A stretch of DNA of 64,000 nt. It comes from Prorocentrum cordatum (Eukaryota; Sar; Dinophyceae; Prorocentrales; Prorocentraceae). Below, piece by piece: positions 18,691 through 30,210 of this stretch. A model generated the notes under the pieces. The model made no database searches, had not been told where the DNA came from, and worked only from the letters and a program-made list of their open reading frames with translations. A program made the translations under genes and the position numbers. Each line of letters opens with the position of its first letter. The stretch's first letter is position 1. The DNA lies in NCBI GenBank assembly GCA_963575745.1, contig CAUYUJ010012603.1:99501-163500 (forward strand), written 5' to 3'.

Positions 18691-21600
18691 AACGGTCAAG
18701 AGCTGTGAGGTCATTCAGGACACCACCTTGAGCCCCCACAGGCCTGTGCAAGTGGTGTTGCATGCTTCGTTCGGTAAGTTGAAAGGTCTCAGCTTCAGGA
18801 AGCCCCCTCCTCTCCCTGCCACGGCTGTGATAGGACCGCGTCCATCACCCCCTGACTGGACTCTTGTGCGAGAGCTTGCTGACCAGGCCTCCCATTGTGT
18901 TGCTGCAGGTGATGCTAGGGGCGCGTCGTCGCTTCTCTCGCCTTGCTATGCTGCCTGGGCCGACAAAGCCGAGGCTGAGCTTGTGCCGATTTGGGGGCAG
19001 TCTGTCCCCTGTCTTGGTTCGAGATCCAAGGGCCCTCAGCTTGTCTGGAAGAAGCTTGTCGGTCGTGACCACACTATTCGGGATCCTGAACATCATGCTG
19101 TGCGGTGGCTCAGCGTCCAGTATCGGGCCCTAGCTTCGCTCCTGGATTCGAACTTAGGCGATACTCCTCAGGCGAAGTCGCTGACGACGCTGCTACAGGA
19201 GCCCCCACCTCATTTTGAGGTTACTGCTGCTCTTCGGCCTCTCTTTGATGAGGTAGCCCGTGTTGTCGCCAAGCCTTGTCGTGATTTCTTCGGTGATAGT
19301 TTTAACGACGAGGCTCTTCGGGAAAAAATCGACGTTGCGGTCAGTAATGCTCATACTGCTGCCAAGAAGAGATCCCGTCAAAGTTGGCAAGCTTGGATTC
19401 GCGAAGGTCTGGACGAGGGAGCGAAAAGAGTTCACATGTATACCAGGGGCCCGTCCCCTTGGAAGGCCACCACCACTCTTTCAGCTGACGGCGCCATCGT
19501 GTCAGATCCCCTTGCGTTGTTGGCTTCGGAAGGTTTCAAGTTTGCCGCTTTTGGGGGCCAAGGCTCCGGAGCCTCAAGGGGCCCCCCGTCGCTCGGTCCG
19601 ACTTTGCCGAGAGTCTCGGCCGACGAAATCAGGGCGGTCTCCAAGAAATACAAGAGGGGTTCGGCGGTAGCCTATGATGGCTTCAATTGTCGTCACTTTC
19701 AGTACTTGCGTGCTGATGCGTTGAACTCGCTCGCCGTCATTTTTGAAGTTATGGAGGCGCTCGGTGAATTGCCCGAGCAGGTTTCTGCCGTGCTGCTCGC
19801 GCTTCTCTCGAAGCCCACTGGCGGCTACAGGCCTATAGGGGTGTTCTGCTCCTGGTACAGGGCGTGGGGGAAGCTTCGGCGCCCCTTCGCCCTTACCTGG
19901 GAGCAAGAACACCCCCGTAGGTACTGGGCTGCTGGTGGGCATCGAGGTGCTGCTGACGTCGTTTGGAGGCAGTCTGTTCGGGCTGAGCACGGCACGGCGT
20001 CGAAAGAGGTCTCGTGCAGTGTGTTCTATGATATGCTCAAGTATTACGAGACCATTGACCTTGACAAGTTGATGTCGCAATGTCAGAGACACGGATTTCC
20101 CACTCCGATTGCTCGCCTTTGCATCTTTGCCTTTCGGTGTGGTCGGTTCCTGTCCTTGGGAGGCATCCTTACTGGCCCATTTTTTGTGGAGCGAGGGGTG
20201 GTGGCGGGCTGTAGTTTCGCCACCACCCTCATCAGGGTCTTTGCCCTCGACGCGTTCGACTCGATTCCCTTGACCCCCAGATGCGACCTGGACATTTACA
20301 TTGACGATTCGGGTATTTCTGCGACTGGCCCTCGTCACCGTGTTATTGCCTCTATTGTCTCCAGCTCGCAGGCCTTGCACACGGCTGTGACCGACATGCT
20401 AGGCTGCAGTATCGCCCTGTCCAAAGTGTGCACGGTCTCCTCCAATAGGGCTGTGGCCAGAGAGGTTGGCAAGCAGCTTGGCAGTCTGGCAGGCAGGATT
20501 GAGGATTGCACGGTCAACTTAGGTGTGGACTACGCGGCGGGCAAGTCCATTCGTGCGTCTGGTCGTGCTAGCAAGCTCAAGTCGGGGCTGGCTACCATGT
20601 GTCGTCGTGCCAAGAGGCTTAAGAGACTTTCAGGTGACCTGGGGCGTAAAACTCTTCGTGTGTTTTCTTCGGGCCCTCTTGCGGGCGGTTCCTACGGGGC
20701 CGACATTGTTGGTGTTTCCGACCACGACCTGTTATTGATGAGGAGACAAGCCTTCTCGACTGCGCGGCCTTTTTCTCAGGGCAGAAGTCTCACTGCCTGC
20801 TGTAGTTTAGCTGACGATCCCACCTGGAGAGCTGCTTGCGCGCCAGTGCTTCGGTGGGGAAAAGAAATATGGCTTGCTCAGACTAAGGTCTTCCCGCACT
20901 CCCTGGCCCTCAAGGAGCCTAGAGATTCTTGGAATGCCGTCTGGGGCCTTAGCAAAATCAGTTGGGGTCTTGTCGGGGGTCCTGTTTCCGCTCTTAGGCT
21001 TAGCCTGGTCAGATTAGGGTGGCATATGGACAATTTCATGACCATCATAGACGACAGAGGGTACCACATTCCCCTCGGAGTGACCTCCCCTGCTCTGCTG
21101 TGCATTTTTTGTCGGGAAGGTATGATCAGAGCTCTTGAAAGGGATTTGGGTTGCAAATGGTCGTCTGGAGGCCGCCTCTGCCTGGATGTCCCCCGAGCCG
21201 CTCTTGCGTCCAGCAAGTTTTCTGCCAGTGAAAAAGGCATGGTGCGAGCTCTGGCGTGCAACGCCATTTGGACGCCAGATCGTGCCATCTCCTGTGGGTA
21301 TCAAGTCTGCGCTAAGTGCGTCCATTGCGGTGCGCCCGATTCCCTTCACCACCGTCTGCGGGTATGCCCACATGTGTGCGATCAGAGAGCGGAGCTTGCT
21401 AAGGATTGGATCATAGCTGCGGCCCTAGACACTGAGGCTGAAGGCTACTCGGACCTCCTATTCTGCTTCGGGGCTCTCGCCCATCCCGCCGATACCCTTC
21501 CGAGGCCCTGTCTCGAAGGTAATGTGGTGTTCCGCTGGCATTGTGATCAGCTCGAGGGCCCCGAAGGCTTAGAGGCTCCCCATGAAGGTGCTGTCTGGGG

Positions 21601-22870
21601 CTCGCTGTTTCTCGATGGGCCTTGCATGCGGCACATAATTCGTGAACTCAGCCGTGCGTCGTGGGTTATCACGATGCACAACGACCGAGGGGACCTTTTA
21701 GGCGAGGTGATGGGGCCTGTGTGGGCTCAATACCCTCAGACCCCTCAGGCTGGAGAATATTTAGCTCGTGGCATGGCTGGTAATATGGCCAAGTACCCTT
21801 CCACTCTGTACTCTGATTGCTTGAATGTTGTTAAGCATTCTAAGTTGCCTCCTGTCGAGCGCCTCTCGGGTAAGAGGGTGTACAGTGGCATAATCATGGA
21901 AGCCAATGCTCGAGAAGGCACGTGCATTTCTGATATTGTCAAGGTTGCTGATCAAAAAGACATAGATGAAGCTGGCATCGATCAGTTTGAACACTTTTGT
22001 CGTAAATGCAATAACGATGCAGATGCTGCGGCCAAAGCAGCGCTTTCGTTTCATGCGACCGATGTTAATGGCAGTGAAGATCTCAGCAAGAGGATCGACA
22101 TTGCCAAAGCAGTGTGTCGACTGGGGGCCAAGCTTCTTTTAGAGTGGCCCCGTCTTGACCTGTCAGATGCCGAATACATTCCGCCTGCCCCCAAGCCCAG
22201 GCTCTCCTGGGACAAGCCTGGACACGACTGGGCCCCCTGGTCTGGTGTGTGGCGTTGTCGTGTGTGCTTGCTAGGTTCCAGGGCCTCTGGTGTCCCTGAC
22301 CCTGGTATATGCACGGGCAGGAGCAAACTCGACGAAGGTGTGCTTGTGTCGCTGCGCCATCGCGTGTTGGCCTTCTCCTGCAGTGACGGTTCGCACCTTT
22401 TTGTTTGCGTGAAATGCCGTTACCACAGCACTGGTGCGCGTGTTGACGGCCTCGGGAAGTTTTGTAATGATCGGCCCTCCAGGCATGCTGAGTATTCTTG
22501 GAGAGACCTCTGCCGAGGAATTCATCCGAACCCCAGGAAGCGGGACGTGACGGTGAACACTCACCAGATTTGTGCACTGTTTGGTTCTCAGGCCGAGGAG
22601 CCTTCCTCGAGCAGCAGGGCCGAGGGGGCCCCAGCTGTGAGCCATTCTGTGGAGGAGGAGGTGGTCCCTGCTTCCTCGGTCGAGCCTCCCCCCCCTCGGA
22701 GGAGGAGGTCCGTCAGGCCCGAGAGCTCAGCGTCGTCTCTAAGTCCCTCCGCCTTCTTGATGCCGCTCGAGGCGGCAGTGAGGGAAGGAGAGACCTGGAT
22801 GCTGAGTCGGGTTCTGACTAATCATTCTCTCTGCCACCTAGGTGGCTGTACACTGGACTCACTTCTATAG
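18663..22870 (+). CDS. ORF2 main part: reverse transcriptase, RNase H, C-terminal zinc motif
   Basis: Open frame entered by a shift between 18663 and 18690 (T7 at 18668-18674 and G6 at 18676-18681). Counting from 18728: reverse transcriptase about residues 270-660, with catalytic Asp435 in VFYDMLKYYE, GVVAGCSFATTL (the RGxxQG-like box with Ala for Gln) and YIDD at 524-527 (20297-20308). A Cys/His motif CAKCVHC lies near 21310. RNase H is at about 21600-22060, with Asp in LFLDG, Glu in AGEYLA, Asp in LYSDCL and NNDADAAAK. The C-terminus has WRCRVC and FVCVKC zinc-binding pairs (22250-22470). It copies the element RNA into DNA at the nicked target. The ATG-like start at 18728 is TTG and is not a real start. 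Confidence 0.85.
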
Positions 22871-22902
22871 CGCTCACTTCTATAGTGCTCACTTTGAAAT
22901 TG
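22858..22902 (+). repeat. Three 15-bp tail repeats at the LINE 3' end
   Basis: CTCACTTCTATAGCG, CTCACTTCTATAGTG and CTCACTTTGAAATTG follow each other at and just past the ORF2 stop. The element has no poly-A. Short 3' tandem repeats are known tails of several non-LTR lineages; that role is inferred. Confidence 0.55.
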
Positions 22903-22904
22903 TG

Positions 22905-23095
22905 GTCCGGAAGGGGCCGCACATGCAGGCACATGCCGCACAGTCGCATGCACATGCCCATGCAAATATACAAAAGCCTCAACAGCATTGCCGCACATGC
23001 GCGCACATGCCACACCGTCCGACGCACAGTCGAATGCACGGTCAAGCAAAACTCTGAAAGCATAGACGCACATGCCCGCACATGCCGCAGAGATG
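22905..23095. repeat. GCACATGC-rich interspersed repeat
   Basis: Many copies of GCACATGC and GCATGC spaced irregularly (for example GCACATGCAGGCACATGC). The same word dominates 24420-24790. Confidence 0.75.
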
Positions 23096-23838
23096 TCGCA
23101 GGCGATAGTGGCCTGACCACCTGAGCTCGGGGCATTTCGCAACCCAGAAATGCGAGGATGTCTCAGGCAAGCGTGGCCGGACCACCATGGGGCAGGGCAT
23201 CTTGGAAACCAGAGTGGCGAGGATGTCGCTGGTCAAGGTGACCAGACTACCATGGGGCAGGACGCCTCCAAGGTCTGAGTTGTGAGGATGTCTCAGGCGA
23301 AAACGGCCTGACTACCATGGGGCAAGAGATCTCTGAGGTCAGAATTGCGAGGATGTCTCTGGCGAGAGTGGTCTGACCACCTCAGCCCAGGGCGTCTCGG
23401 AACCCAGAGTTGCGAGGATGTCTCAGGCAGGAGTGGCCTGACCACCTGCTCAGGGCATCTCGGAGCCCCGAGTTGCGAGGGTCTCAAGCGAAAAAGGCCG
23501 AGACACTATGGAGCAGGGCATCATAGAGGTCAGAGTTGCGAGGATGTCTCAGGCGAAAGTGGCCTGAACACCTCAACTCAGGGCATCTCGGGAGAAGATG
23601 TCTAAAGCAAAAGTGGTCGAACCACCTCAGCTCAGCTCAGGGCGTCTCGGAACCCAAAGTTCTGAGGATGTCTCAGGCGAAAGGGGCCGAGACACTATCG
23701 AGCAGGCATCATTGAGATCAGGGTTGCGAGGATGTCTCAGGCGACAGTGGCTGACCACCTCAGCTCGGGGCATATCGGAATCGAGACTTGCGAGGATCTC
23801 TCAGGCGACAGTGGCCTGACCAGCATGGGGCAGGAGAT
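23096..23838 (+). repeat. Minisatellite, about 63-bp unit, about 12 copies
   Basis: Units contain GCGAGGATGTCTCAGGCG, GTGGCCTGACCACCTCAG and GGGCATCTCGGAACC-type blocks, diverged by substitutions and small indels. One unit lies inverted at about 24010-24060, beyond a 170-bp interruption, so the array has been rearranged. Confidence 0.85.
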
Positions 23839-24061
23839 CTCTCGCTGCGTCCGCGCGCGATTTGCGCGCGGACGCGAACGCGCCGGCGCCCGGAGACGAA
23901 CGCCGGCCCCGGCATTCTTGCACGTCCCGCACATGCCCCGCACAGGTACGCACAGTATTCGCACAGGCCGAGCTCGCCAGTGGCCGAGCCAGGCCAGCGA
24001 TTCCGAGATTCCCTGAGCTCGGGCCGTCAAGCCACTCTCGCCTGAGACATCCTCGCAACTC

Positions 24062-24105
24062 TCACCTCCTCCTCCTCCTCCTCTTCTTCCTCCTCCTTTT
24101 CCTCT
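24062..24105. repeat. Short (TCC)n tract
   Basis: TCC/TCTTCC repeats. 24106-24419 beyond it is GC-rich with poly-C runs and holds no gene I recognise. Confidence 0.85.
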
Positions 24106-24419
24106 GGCCGAGCCGAACAGGCGGGCGGGCCGGCCGAGCCGGGGGCGTCCGCCTCCTCCGCTCCCCCCTCCTTCCCCCCCCCTCCACCTCCCCCCCCCCG
24201 CCCCTGCTTCTCCGGCCGAGCTGAGAAGGCGCGCGGGAAAGTGTTTCACTAGGAGGGCACGCCGCCGCCAGCTCACGAACCGGGCGAAGAACCGCCCCCG
24301 CCAGCAGCGGGCGAGTCTAAACGCACAGCAAACTCTTTCAGGAAGCCATGGCGCGCCCCAGGTTAGCTCTGCGAAGGCCAGGAGGCGTTGGAGGCAAAGG
24401 GGTCTCAGACAGCTCCTCG

Positions 24420-24790
24420 GGCATGAGCGTGCATGTGCATTGGGATGTGCACGCATGTGCGCCTGCGCGCTTCACCGCATGTGCGTGCATGTGCGGGCCC
24501 GCGCGGCCTCCCGAAGAGAGGTTGCACAGGCATGTGCGTGCATGTGCCGATGACAGATCTGCGATTCTCGAACACCTCCCGCATGTGCAGGCATGTGCGC
24601 GCATGTGCGTCGGATTGTGCGTGCATGTGCGTATGATGGATACACCAAAACACAGCGCACATGCCCCCGCACATCCCCGGGCACGACGTGCACAGTAGGA
24701 AGTCCATCCACGAAGGGCCGCACAGGCCTGGCACATGACTGGCACATGCCGCGCACATGCGCGCACATGACAGCGCAAGAACGGCCGCAC
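24420..24790. repeat. Mirror-arranged GCATGTGC / GCACATGC array
   Basis: From 24425 to 24640 the word GTGCGTGCATGTGCG and shortened versions recur. From 24655 to 24790 its complement (GCGCACATGCGCGCACATG) recurs. The two halves form a large imperfect inverted repeat centred near 24650. Confidence 0.75.
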
Positions 24791-24920
24791 ATACACCCAC
24801 CCAGGAGTATAGATGTGAGTGCGGTGTACCTCCTTGCCCTAGTGGCTTGGTGGATGCAGCAGCGATTTCCCAGCCGTCGCTGCTGACTGTGTGAGGCTGT
24901 GCGGGCGTTGAGCTCAAAAC

Positions 24921-25020
24921 NNNNNNNNNNNNNNNNNNNNNNNNNNNNNNNNNNNNNNNNNNNNNNNNNNNNNNNNNNNNNNNNNNNNNNNNNNNNNNNN
25001 NNNNNNNNNNNNNNNNNNNN
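24921..25020. other. Assembly gap (100 N)
   Basis: Exactly 100 N, the usual scaffolding placeholder. TCC repeats resume directly after it, so the gap probably hides a longer microsatellite of unknown true length. Confidence 0.99.
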
Positions 25021-25039
25021 CCTCCTCCTCCTCCTCCTC

Positions 25040-25356
25040 TCGCCTCCTCTGTCTGTTTGTATGTATGTGTCCCCTGCCCGCCCCAGTAAGCGGAGGTGCT
25101 GCTCACACGTGTCCTTTGCGGGCCAGATGCTCTGCGATGCCGATCACGCGTCGAAGGGTGCTCCGCCCGTCCGCTCCCACGGCGCCCGCCCCCCGCCCCG
25201 GGACGAGACCACCAAAAAACGTCCAACGAACAAACCGGTATGACAAATCTGGCCTGCGCGCGATACATCCCCAACGCACGACAGCCTCCGCGGGCGGGGG
25301 GAGGGACAAACGAGTAAGCTCACACTCCCTCCTTCTCGTGGGTGCTCCCGACGAGG
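25040..25356. other. Unassigned sequence
   Basis: No gene recognised in this stretch between the gap-edge TCC repeat and the 33-bp repeats. Confidence 0.4.
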
Positions 25357-26200
25357 ATTCCTTCTGTGGCGGGTTACAGAAGGATTCCCTGTGTGGTAGA
25401 TTGCAACAGGATTTCTGTTGCTTGATCCCCCTCTCCTCTTCATCCGCCTCCTTCTCCTCCTCTCGCCTCGCCTGTTTGTGTTCCATAATGTTTCTCTGCC
25501 TGCCCTCGCAGACTGATTTGTCATGCGTTTCCATTGCAGACAACGACCACACACATATATATATATATATATACATGTATATATGTATATATGTATATAC
25601 AATCATACATACGTACATACATACGTACATACATACATCCATCCATCCATCCATCCATCCATACATACATACATACATACATACACAACAATGAAGTGTA
25701 CAACTTTCAAGGCTGTTCCGCCCTTTCGTTCCCGCGGCACCCGCCCCCCCTTCCCAGGACGAGGTCACAGAAAAGCATGAACACACTGAACCAGATGAAA
25801 ATATCTAGCCTGCACAGGAAAACGTAATCAAACAAACTCGGCCTTCAAAGGCTGGAACAAGAACAAAGACACAACAAAATACACTCTGCCCTTCCTGCCA
25901 AGGTTACAAAGAACTCCTTGTCATGGCGCCTCTCCAAACGGACTCCTGCTGTGGTTGGTGGCAGTATGGTTTCACTTGTGGTGGGATACAGACGGTTCTT
26001 GTGCGGCGACTTGCAAAAGGATTCGCCTTCTGGGGGGGTACAATCGGCGGATAACAAAGGGATTTCTCGTGCGGCGGCTTGCAAGCGAACTTTTTCTATA
26101 TGGTGTGACATAAGGATTCCTGACGCGGCGGCTTGCAACACAAGTCTTTCGTTGCGGGCTTCCATGAAATTCCTTCTGCGGCGGTATACACATTGCTTCC
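25357..26200. repeat. Diverged 33-bp minisatellite in two blocks, split by a TA/CATA microsatellite
   Basis: Units such as AAGGATTYCTNNTGCGGCGG then CTTGCAA recur at 25357-25425 (about 2) and 25925-26200 (about 8). Between them 25553-25683 is a (TA)n, (GTATA)n, (CATA)n and (CATC)n microsatellite. No coding frame of note. Confidence 0.7.
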
Positions 26201-26397
26201 TCAAATACCCGGGCACACTCAATGACTGAGGAATCCGTCCGCCGTCCGTCGTCCCCCGTCCCCCTCCAGCCTGCTACAGAGAACCGCGGGCGGCGGACCT
26301 CGTCCCTCCTTCTCTTCCTCCACCTCGTTCTCGCCCCCTATCCTCACCCCTTTCTCCCCACGCCTCACTCATCCTCCTCCTCATCCTCCTCTTCCTC

Positions 26398-27085
26398 CAC
26401 CTCGCCATCAGCATCATCAGCATCATGCTCATCCTCATCAACAGCATCAGCAGCAGCAGCATCATCATCATCGTCGCCATCCTAATCCACCTCATCTCCC
26501 CACTCGTTCGCATTCTCACTCCTCACTGGTCACCCCTCCTCCTCCATCAACCACCACCTCCTTCTCACCATCAGCATGGACCATCATCACCACCACCACC
26601 AGCATCCTCATCAGCAGCATCATCGTCATCAACATTAGCATCAACAGCATCATCACCATCACCAGCATCGTCATCGGCATCGTCATTGGTGGCATCGCCA
26701 TCGTCATCGTCATCAGCACCATCGTCATCGCCCACTCAGCATCATCAATATCACCATCACCACTAACAGTATCAGCATGATCACCATCAACACCATCATC
26801 AGCATTTGCAACATCATCAACATCATCAGCATCATCGTCACCATCGCCATGATGATCATCACCATCATCAGCATCATCACCACCATCAGCGTCACCCGCA
26901 TTAGCAGCATCAGCATCAGCAGCATCATCGGCGACATCCTCATCACCATCATCATCGTCATCCTCATCATCAGCAGCATCATCATCACCAACAGCCGCAG
27001 CATCATCAACGTCATCAGCAACATCGTCCTCACCAACATGATAATCGTCATCCGAATCACGGTCCTCATCCTCATCCGCCACCCA
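26398..27085. repeat. (CAT/CATCAN)n degenerate trinucleotide tract
   Basis: Nearly 700 bp of CATCATCAG, CATCACCAT-type repeats. The long frames through it encode Asp/Ala/Val, Met/Leu or Ile/Ser runs and are not genes. Confidence 0.9.
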
Positions 27086-27159
27086 TCCCTACTCGCCAAC
27101 CCCCCTCCTCTTCCTCGCCTTCTCGCCTCCCTCCTTCCGCCCGTTTGAAGAGGAAGAGG

Positions 27160-28110
27160 AGGAGTGCGACGTGAGGAGGGGGAGGGGGAGGAGGAGGATG
27201 AGGAGGAGGAGGAGGAGGAGGAGGAGGAAGAGAAGGAGAAGGAGGAGAAGGGGGCGGATGAAAGAGACGTGAAAGGCGGGTGGGGGGGGGGGGGGGGGGG
27301 CGGGGGGGCGGGGGATCAAAAGGGTGGAACGAGAAGGGAGGGGACGGTGGAGCAGGATGGTGAGAAGGCGGCGGAGGAGAAGGGCGACCCTTGTCCTCCT
27401 CATCCTCCTCCTTCTCCGACACTTCATCATCATGCTCCCCGTCCTCCCCATCATCCTTCTCCTGCTGCTCCTCATGCTGTTCCTAGCCGATCATGGTTCG
27501 GCCCCTCCCGTTCCTCCTCCTGCTGAGGCTGCTGCTGCTGGTGTTCCTCCCCGCCGTCATCTTCCTCCGCCTCACCCTCGTCCTCCTCATCCTCCGCGTT
27601 CTCCTCGCGCCCCCTCTTCTCGGTCCCCGTCATTATCCTCACTTCTCCTCGTCCCCATCATTGTCCTGATCCTCCTCCTCCTCCGCCTCCTCCTCCTCCT
27701 CCTCTTCGCTCCTCCTGTTCCTCATCGTCTCACTCGTCCTCCTCCTTCTCGTCCTTCTCCTCCTCCTCCTGGGAGTGGGGGGGGGGAAGAACACGAGCAG
27801 CAGGTGGAGTCAGAGCAAAGAAGGAGGAGGAGAAGGAGTGATGAGGAGGAGAAAAGGAGGAGGAGGAGAAGAAGAAGGAGAAGAAGGAGGATGATGAGTG
27901 GAGGAGAAGGAGAGTAGGAGGGAGGATGAGGATGGCGAGGAGGAGAAAGGGAGAGTAAGGGGGACGAGAAGGAGGAGGAAACGGAGGGGGGCAGGAGGAG
28001 AAGGACAAAAACGACGAGAAGAGATGAGGAATAATGAATGAAGATGCGGATTCAGGAGCAGGGGAATGAGGAGGGATGTGAGGAGGAGGAGGAGGAACAG
28101 GAGGAGGAGT
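27160..28110. repeat. GGA, poly-G and TCC/GGA tracts
   Basis: GGA tract 27160-27260, G-run 27280-27312, CTCCTC-rich 27380-27770, then GGAGAAGGA-rich to 28110. The strand switches from pyrimidine-rich to purine-rich near 27775, so the block is itself a coarse inverted repeat. Confidence 0.85.
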
Positions 28111-28134
28111 GCAAGCGAAGGGAAACGATGCTGG

Positions 28135-28141
28135 TGGTGCT

Positions 28142-28172
<31 letters not shown>

Positions 28173-28330
28173 ATGATGAAGATGGAGATGCAGATCATGA
28201 TGTTGATGATGCTGGTGATGATGGTGATGCTGATGAAGCTGATGATGGTGCTGATTATGATGATGCTGATGATCTTGGTGGTGATGATGAGTATGGTCAT
28301 GATGATGGAGCGGATGGGAGTGAGGAAGAG
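28135..28330. repeat. (GAT/GATGCT)n tract
   Basis: GATGATGAT and GATGCTGATG repeats, the complementary strand of the CAT tract at 26398-27085. Confidence 0.9.
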
Positions 28331-28728
28331 GGTGAGGAGGAGAAGGGGGAATATGGATGGGGAGGAAATAATGGCGAGGACCTGTCAGGAGGATGACGAG
28401 GAGGATGACTGGTGGAAGACGAGAGAGAACAGGACTAACTAATGAGGGCAAGGATGATGCGCAGACGTAATGGAGACACACGTGGTGAGTATGAATAAAG
28501 AGGTTATGCCCATTAACATGAGTACATATGACTCGCATGGTCTTATGAGGGCAACCCGATGTCTATATAGATGTCGATGTATATTTATATATGTGTATAT
28601 ATATATGTATGTATATATATATGTCTATATACAAAGATATGTTCCTCTTGCTATATTGTTACAAGCCCGGGCGGCAGGACCCCCCCCAAAAAAAAACGGA
28701 CTCCTGGGATCTGGGGCTTTGGGACCCT
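28331..28728. repeat. TA/TGTATA microsatellite and poly-C dispersed repeat
   Basis: TATATATGTATGTATA at about 28565-28640. 28655-28720 (ACAAGCCCGGGCGGCAGGAC, C-run, A-run) resembles the reverse complement of 41095-41175, so a dispersed repeat ends here. Confidence 0.6.
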
Positions 28729-29350
28729 CCAGACGGGCCTCGAAGCGCCCCCCCCGGCCTCGCGGGGCGTTTTGCCAAGCCTTCCCAGCACACCTAGGGC
28801 GATCAGGGGGGTCATCGGAGACGTCCCAGAGACCCCCAAGACAGCACAAGAGCGCTCCAAGAGTGACCGACGTGACCTCAAGATGGCCCAAAAGGCCTCC
28901 AGGACGGCCCCAAAGAGGCCTCCAAGAGCACTCCCAAGAAGGCCCCAAGAGGCACAAATCATTGATTTTCTGACGGTTTTTGGTGAATTTTGGAGTTCTC
29001 CTCTTTTCGGTTTCCCATCGCTCCACGACGGCGGTCCTCTGGGCGTCCGAAGCCGCCTGGGAGGCTCCAAAATCGCCACACGACAATCCGAAAGGGCTCC
29101 CAGGCAGTCCAAGAGAGCCCCAAAAACAGAACAACACGGGTCCAAGATGGCCCTCAGAGAGCTCCATGGCGGCCCAAGATGGCCCCAAGACACCCTCCGA
29201 AGCATTCCAAATCGTGACCCGGTCGTTCAGGGAGACCGCGTTTGGAGGCAGGGTGGCCCGAGGAAGCCCCGAGGCCCCCAGAATACGCCCAGGAGGCCTC
29301 CAGAAGGCCTTAACAAAGCCTGAAACAACTTTTGTGAGGCCCCCAGAGGC
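28729..29350 (+). repeat. Family P repeat with AT-rich core, copy 3
   Basis: Strings of GGCCCCAAGAGGC / GGCTCCAAGA variants flank the core at 28949-29035 (GATTTTCTGACGGTTTTTGG, GAATTTTGGAGTTCTCC). This core aligns well with the reverse complement of 7727-7790. Confidence 0.75.
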
Positions 29351-29984
29351 TCTCCAAGGAGGAGCCTCCGCAACAAAAAAGAGCTGAGGATGGGGAGAAT
29401 GCGCAGGGTATGGCGAAAATGGAACAAAGAAGCATGGAGGAAGGATAACGAATAACATTATTATAGCGGCGACACCGGAAAAGGCATCAAGGAGTTATCG
29501 CTAAATTGTCGGCTTGACCTTCCTGCTATTCCGCCTGCAAACCATGCTTCAAGGACCAAGGTGCATGGCGTGAAGCGCCACTACAGTCTTGTATGTATAC
29601 TTATATACATAGATACGCCCATCGGTGGGAGTAAATGGGTAGAAGCATAAAGTAGGAAGACGTCGGAAACGGATTGGACTTCCAACCGCCCCCTGAAGAG
29701 GAGAGAAGAGGGAAAACTGTACGACTATTGAAGTATGAAGGCACCTAAAGAAGATTGGGATCTGGGAATCCAGAAATCCCTACTTCCAACGACGGGCGTG
29801 TACGTATACTGGTATAAGGATATTCCATATTTTATATATCTGCATACATATGTATGTATATCATGTCCGCCACCGTACCCCTGTCGCGCGAAGTTGAGTG
29901 CCCCAAGTCCCAAAGTCATTTTGCCCAATCCTCCGAACCTCAATTGTCCGTTCTGAACTTAAGAGACCCAGACCAACTGCTGTC
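29351..29984. other. Unassigned sequence
   Basis: AT content is higher than average. No gene or RNA recognised. Short TATATAC-like patches occur at 29590 and 29820-29850. Confidence 0.4.
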
Positions 29985-30210
29985 AAGAATTGCTTGGCCC
30001 CAATTGGCAGGGCGCCGCTCCGCGAATCGGCCTCGATTCATGCGTCCAGAGCTTGTTTGGCTGCAATTAGCGGAGCTCCACTCTGCTGCCTGGCTTCGAA
30101 CCAAGAGAGTAGGATTGCTGGCCTCCACTTAGCGGAGCGGCGCCCCGCTATTTGACCCAAAACAAACAACATTGCCTCGCTTCCATTAGCGTGGCGCGTT
30201 CAGATAATGG
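29985..30210 (+). repeat. Degenerate tandem repeat, about 60 bp, about 4 units
   Basis: Each unit begins like TTGCYTGGCYYCAATTAGCG followed by GAGCGSCGC (29985, 30050, 30115, 30170). Diverged, non-coding. Confidence 0.6.

Larger units (their letters stand above)
15313..22902 (+). mobile_element. Non-LTR retrotransposon (LINE-type), nearly complete
   Basis: About 7.6 kb. The leader (15313-15952) has imperfect repeats of 55-60 bp around GCTGGCCACATCC. ORF1 (15953-17209) and ORF2 (from about 17280 to 22870) follow, then three 15-bp tail units. Domain order zinc ribbon/coiled coil, then endonuclease, reverse transcriptase, RNase H and zinc motif is that of a two-ORF non-LTR element with apurinic-like endonuclease. 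The 5' boundary is my estimate. I could not define a target-site duplication because the 3' end runs into minisatellite. Two frameshifts in ORF2 are the only breaks seen. Confidence 0.85.

Noticed and set aside
22905-24060. CRISPR-like direct repeats
   Set aside because: Units are degenerate, repeats are not separated by unique spacers of constant size, no cas genes are present, and the genome is eukaryotic.
26516-27148. Frames encoding Asp-rich, Met/Leu-rich or Ile/Ser-rich proteins
   Set aside because: They are translations of the CAT/GAT trinucleotide tract in different phases.
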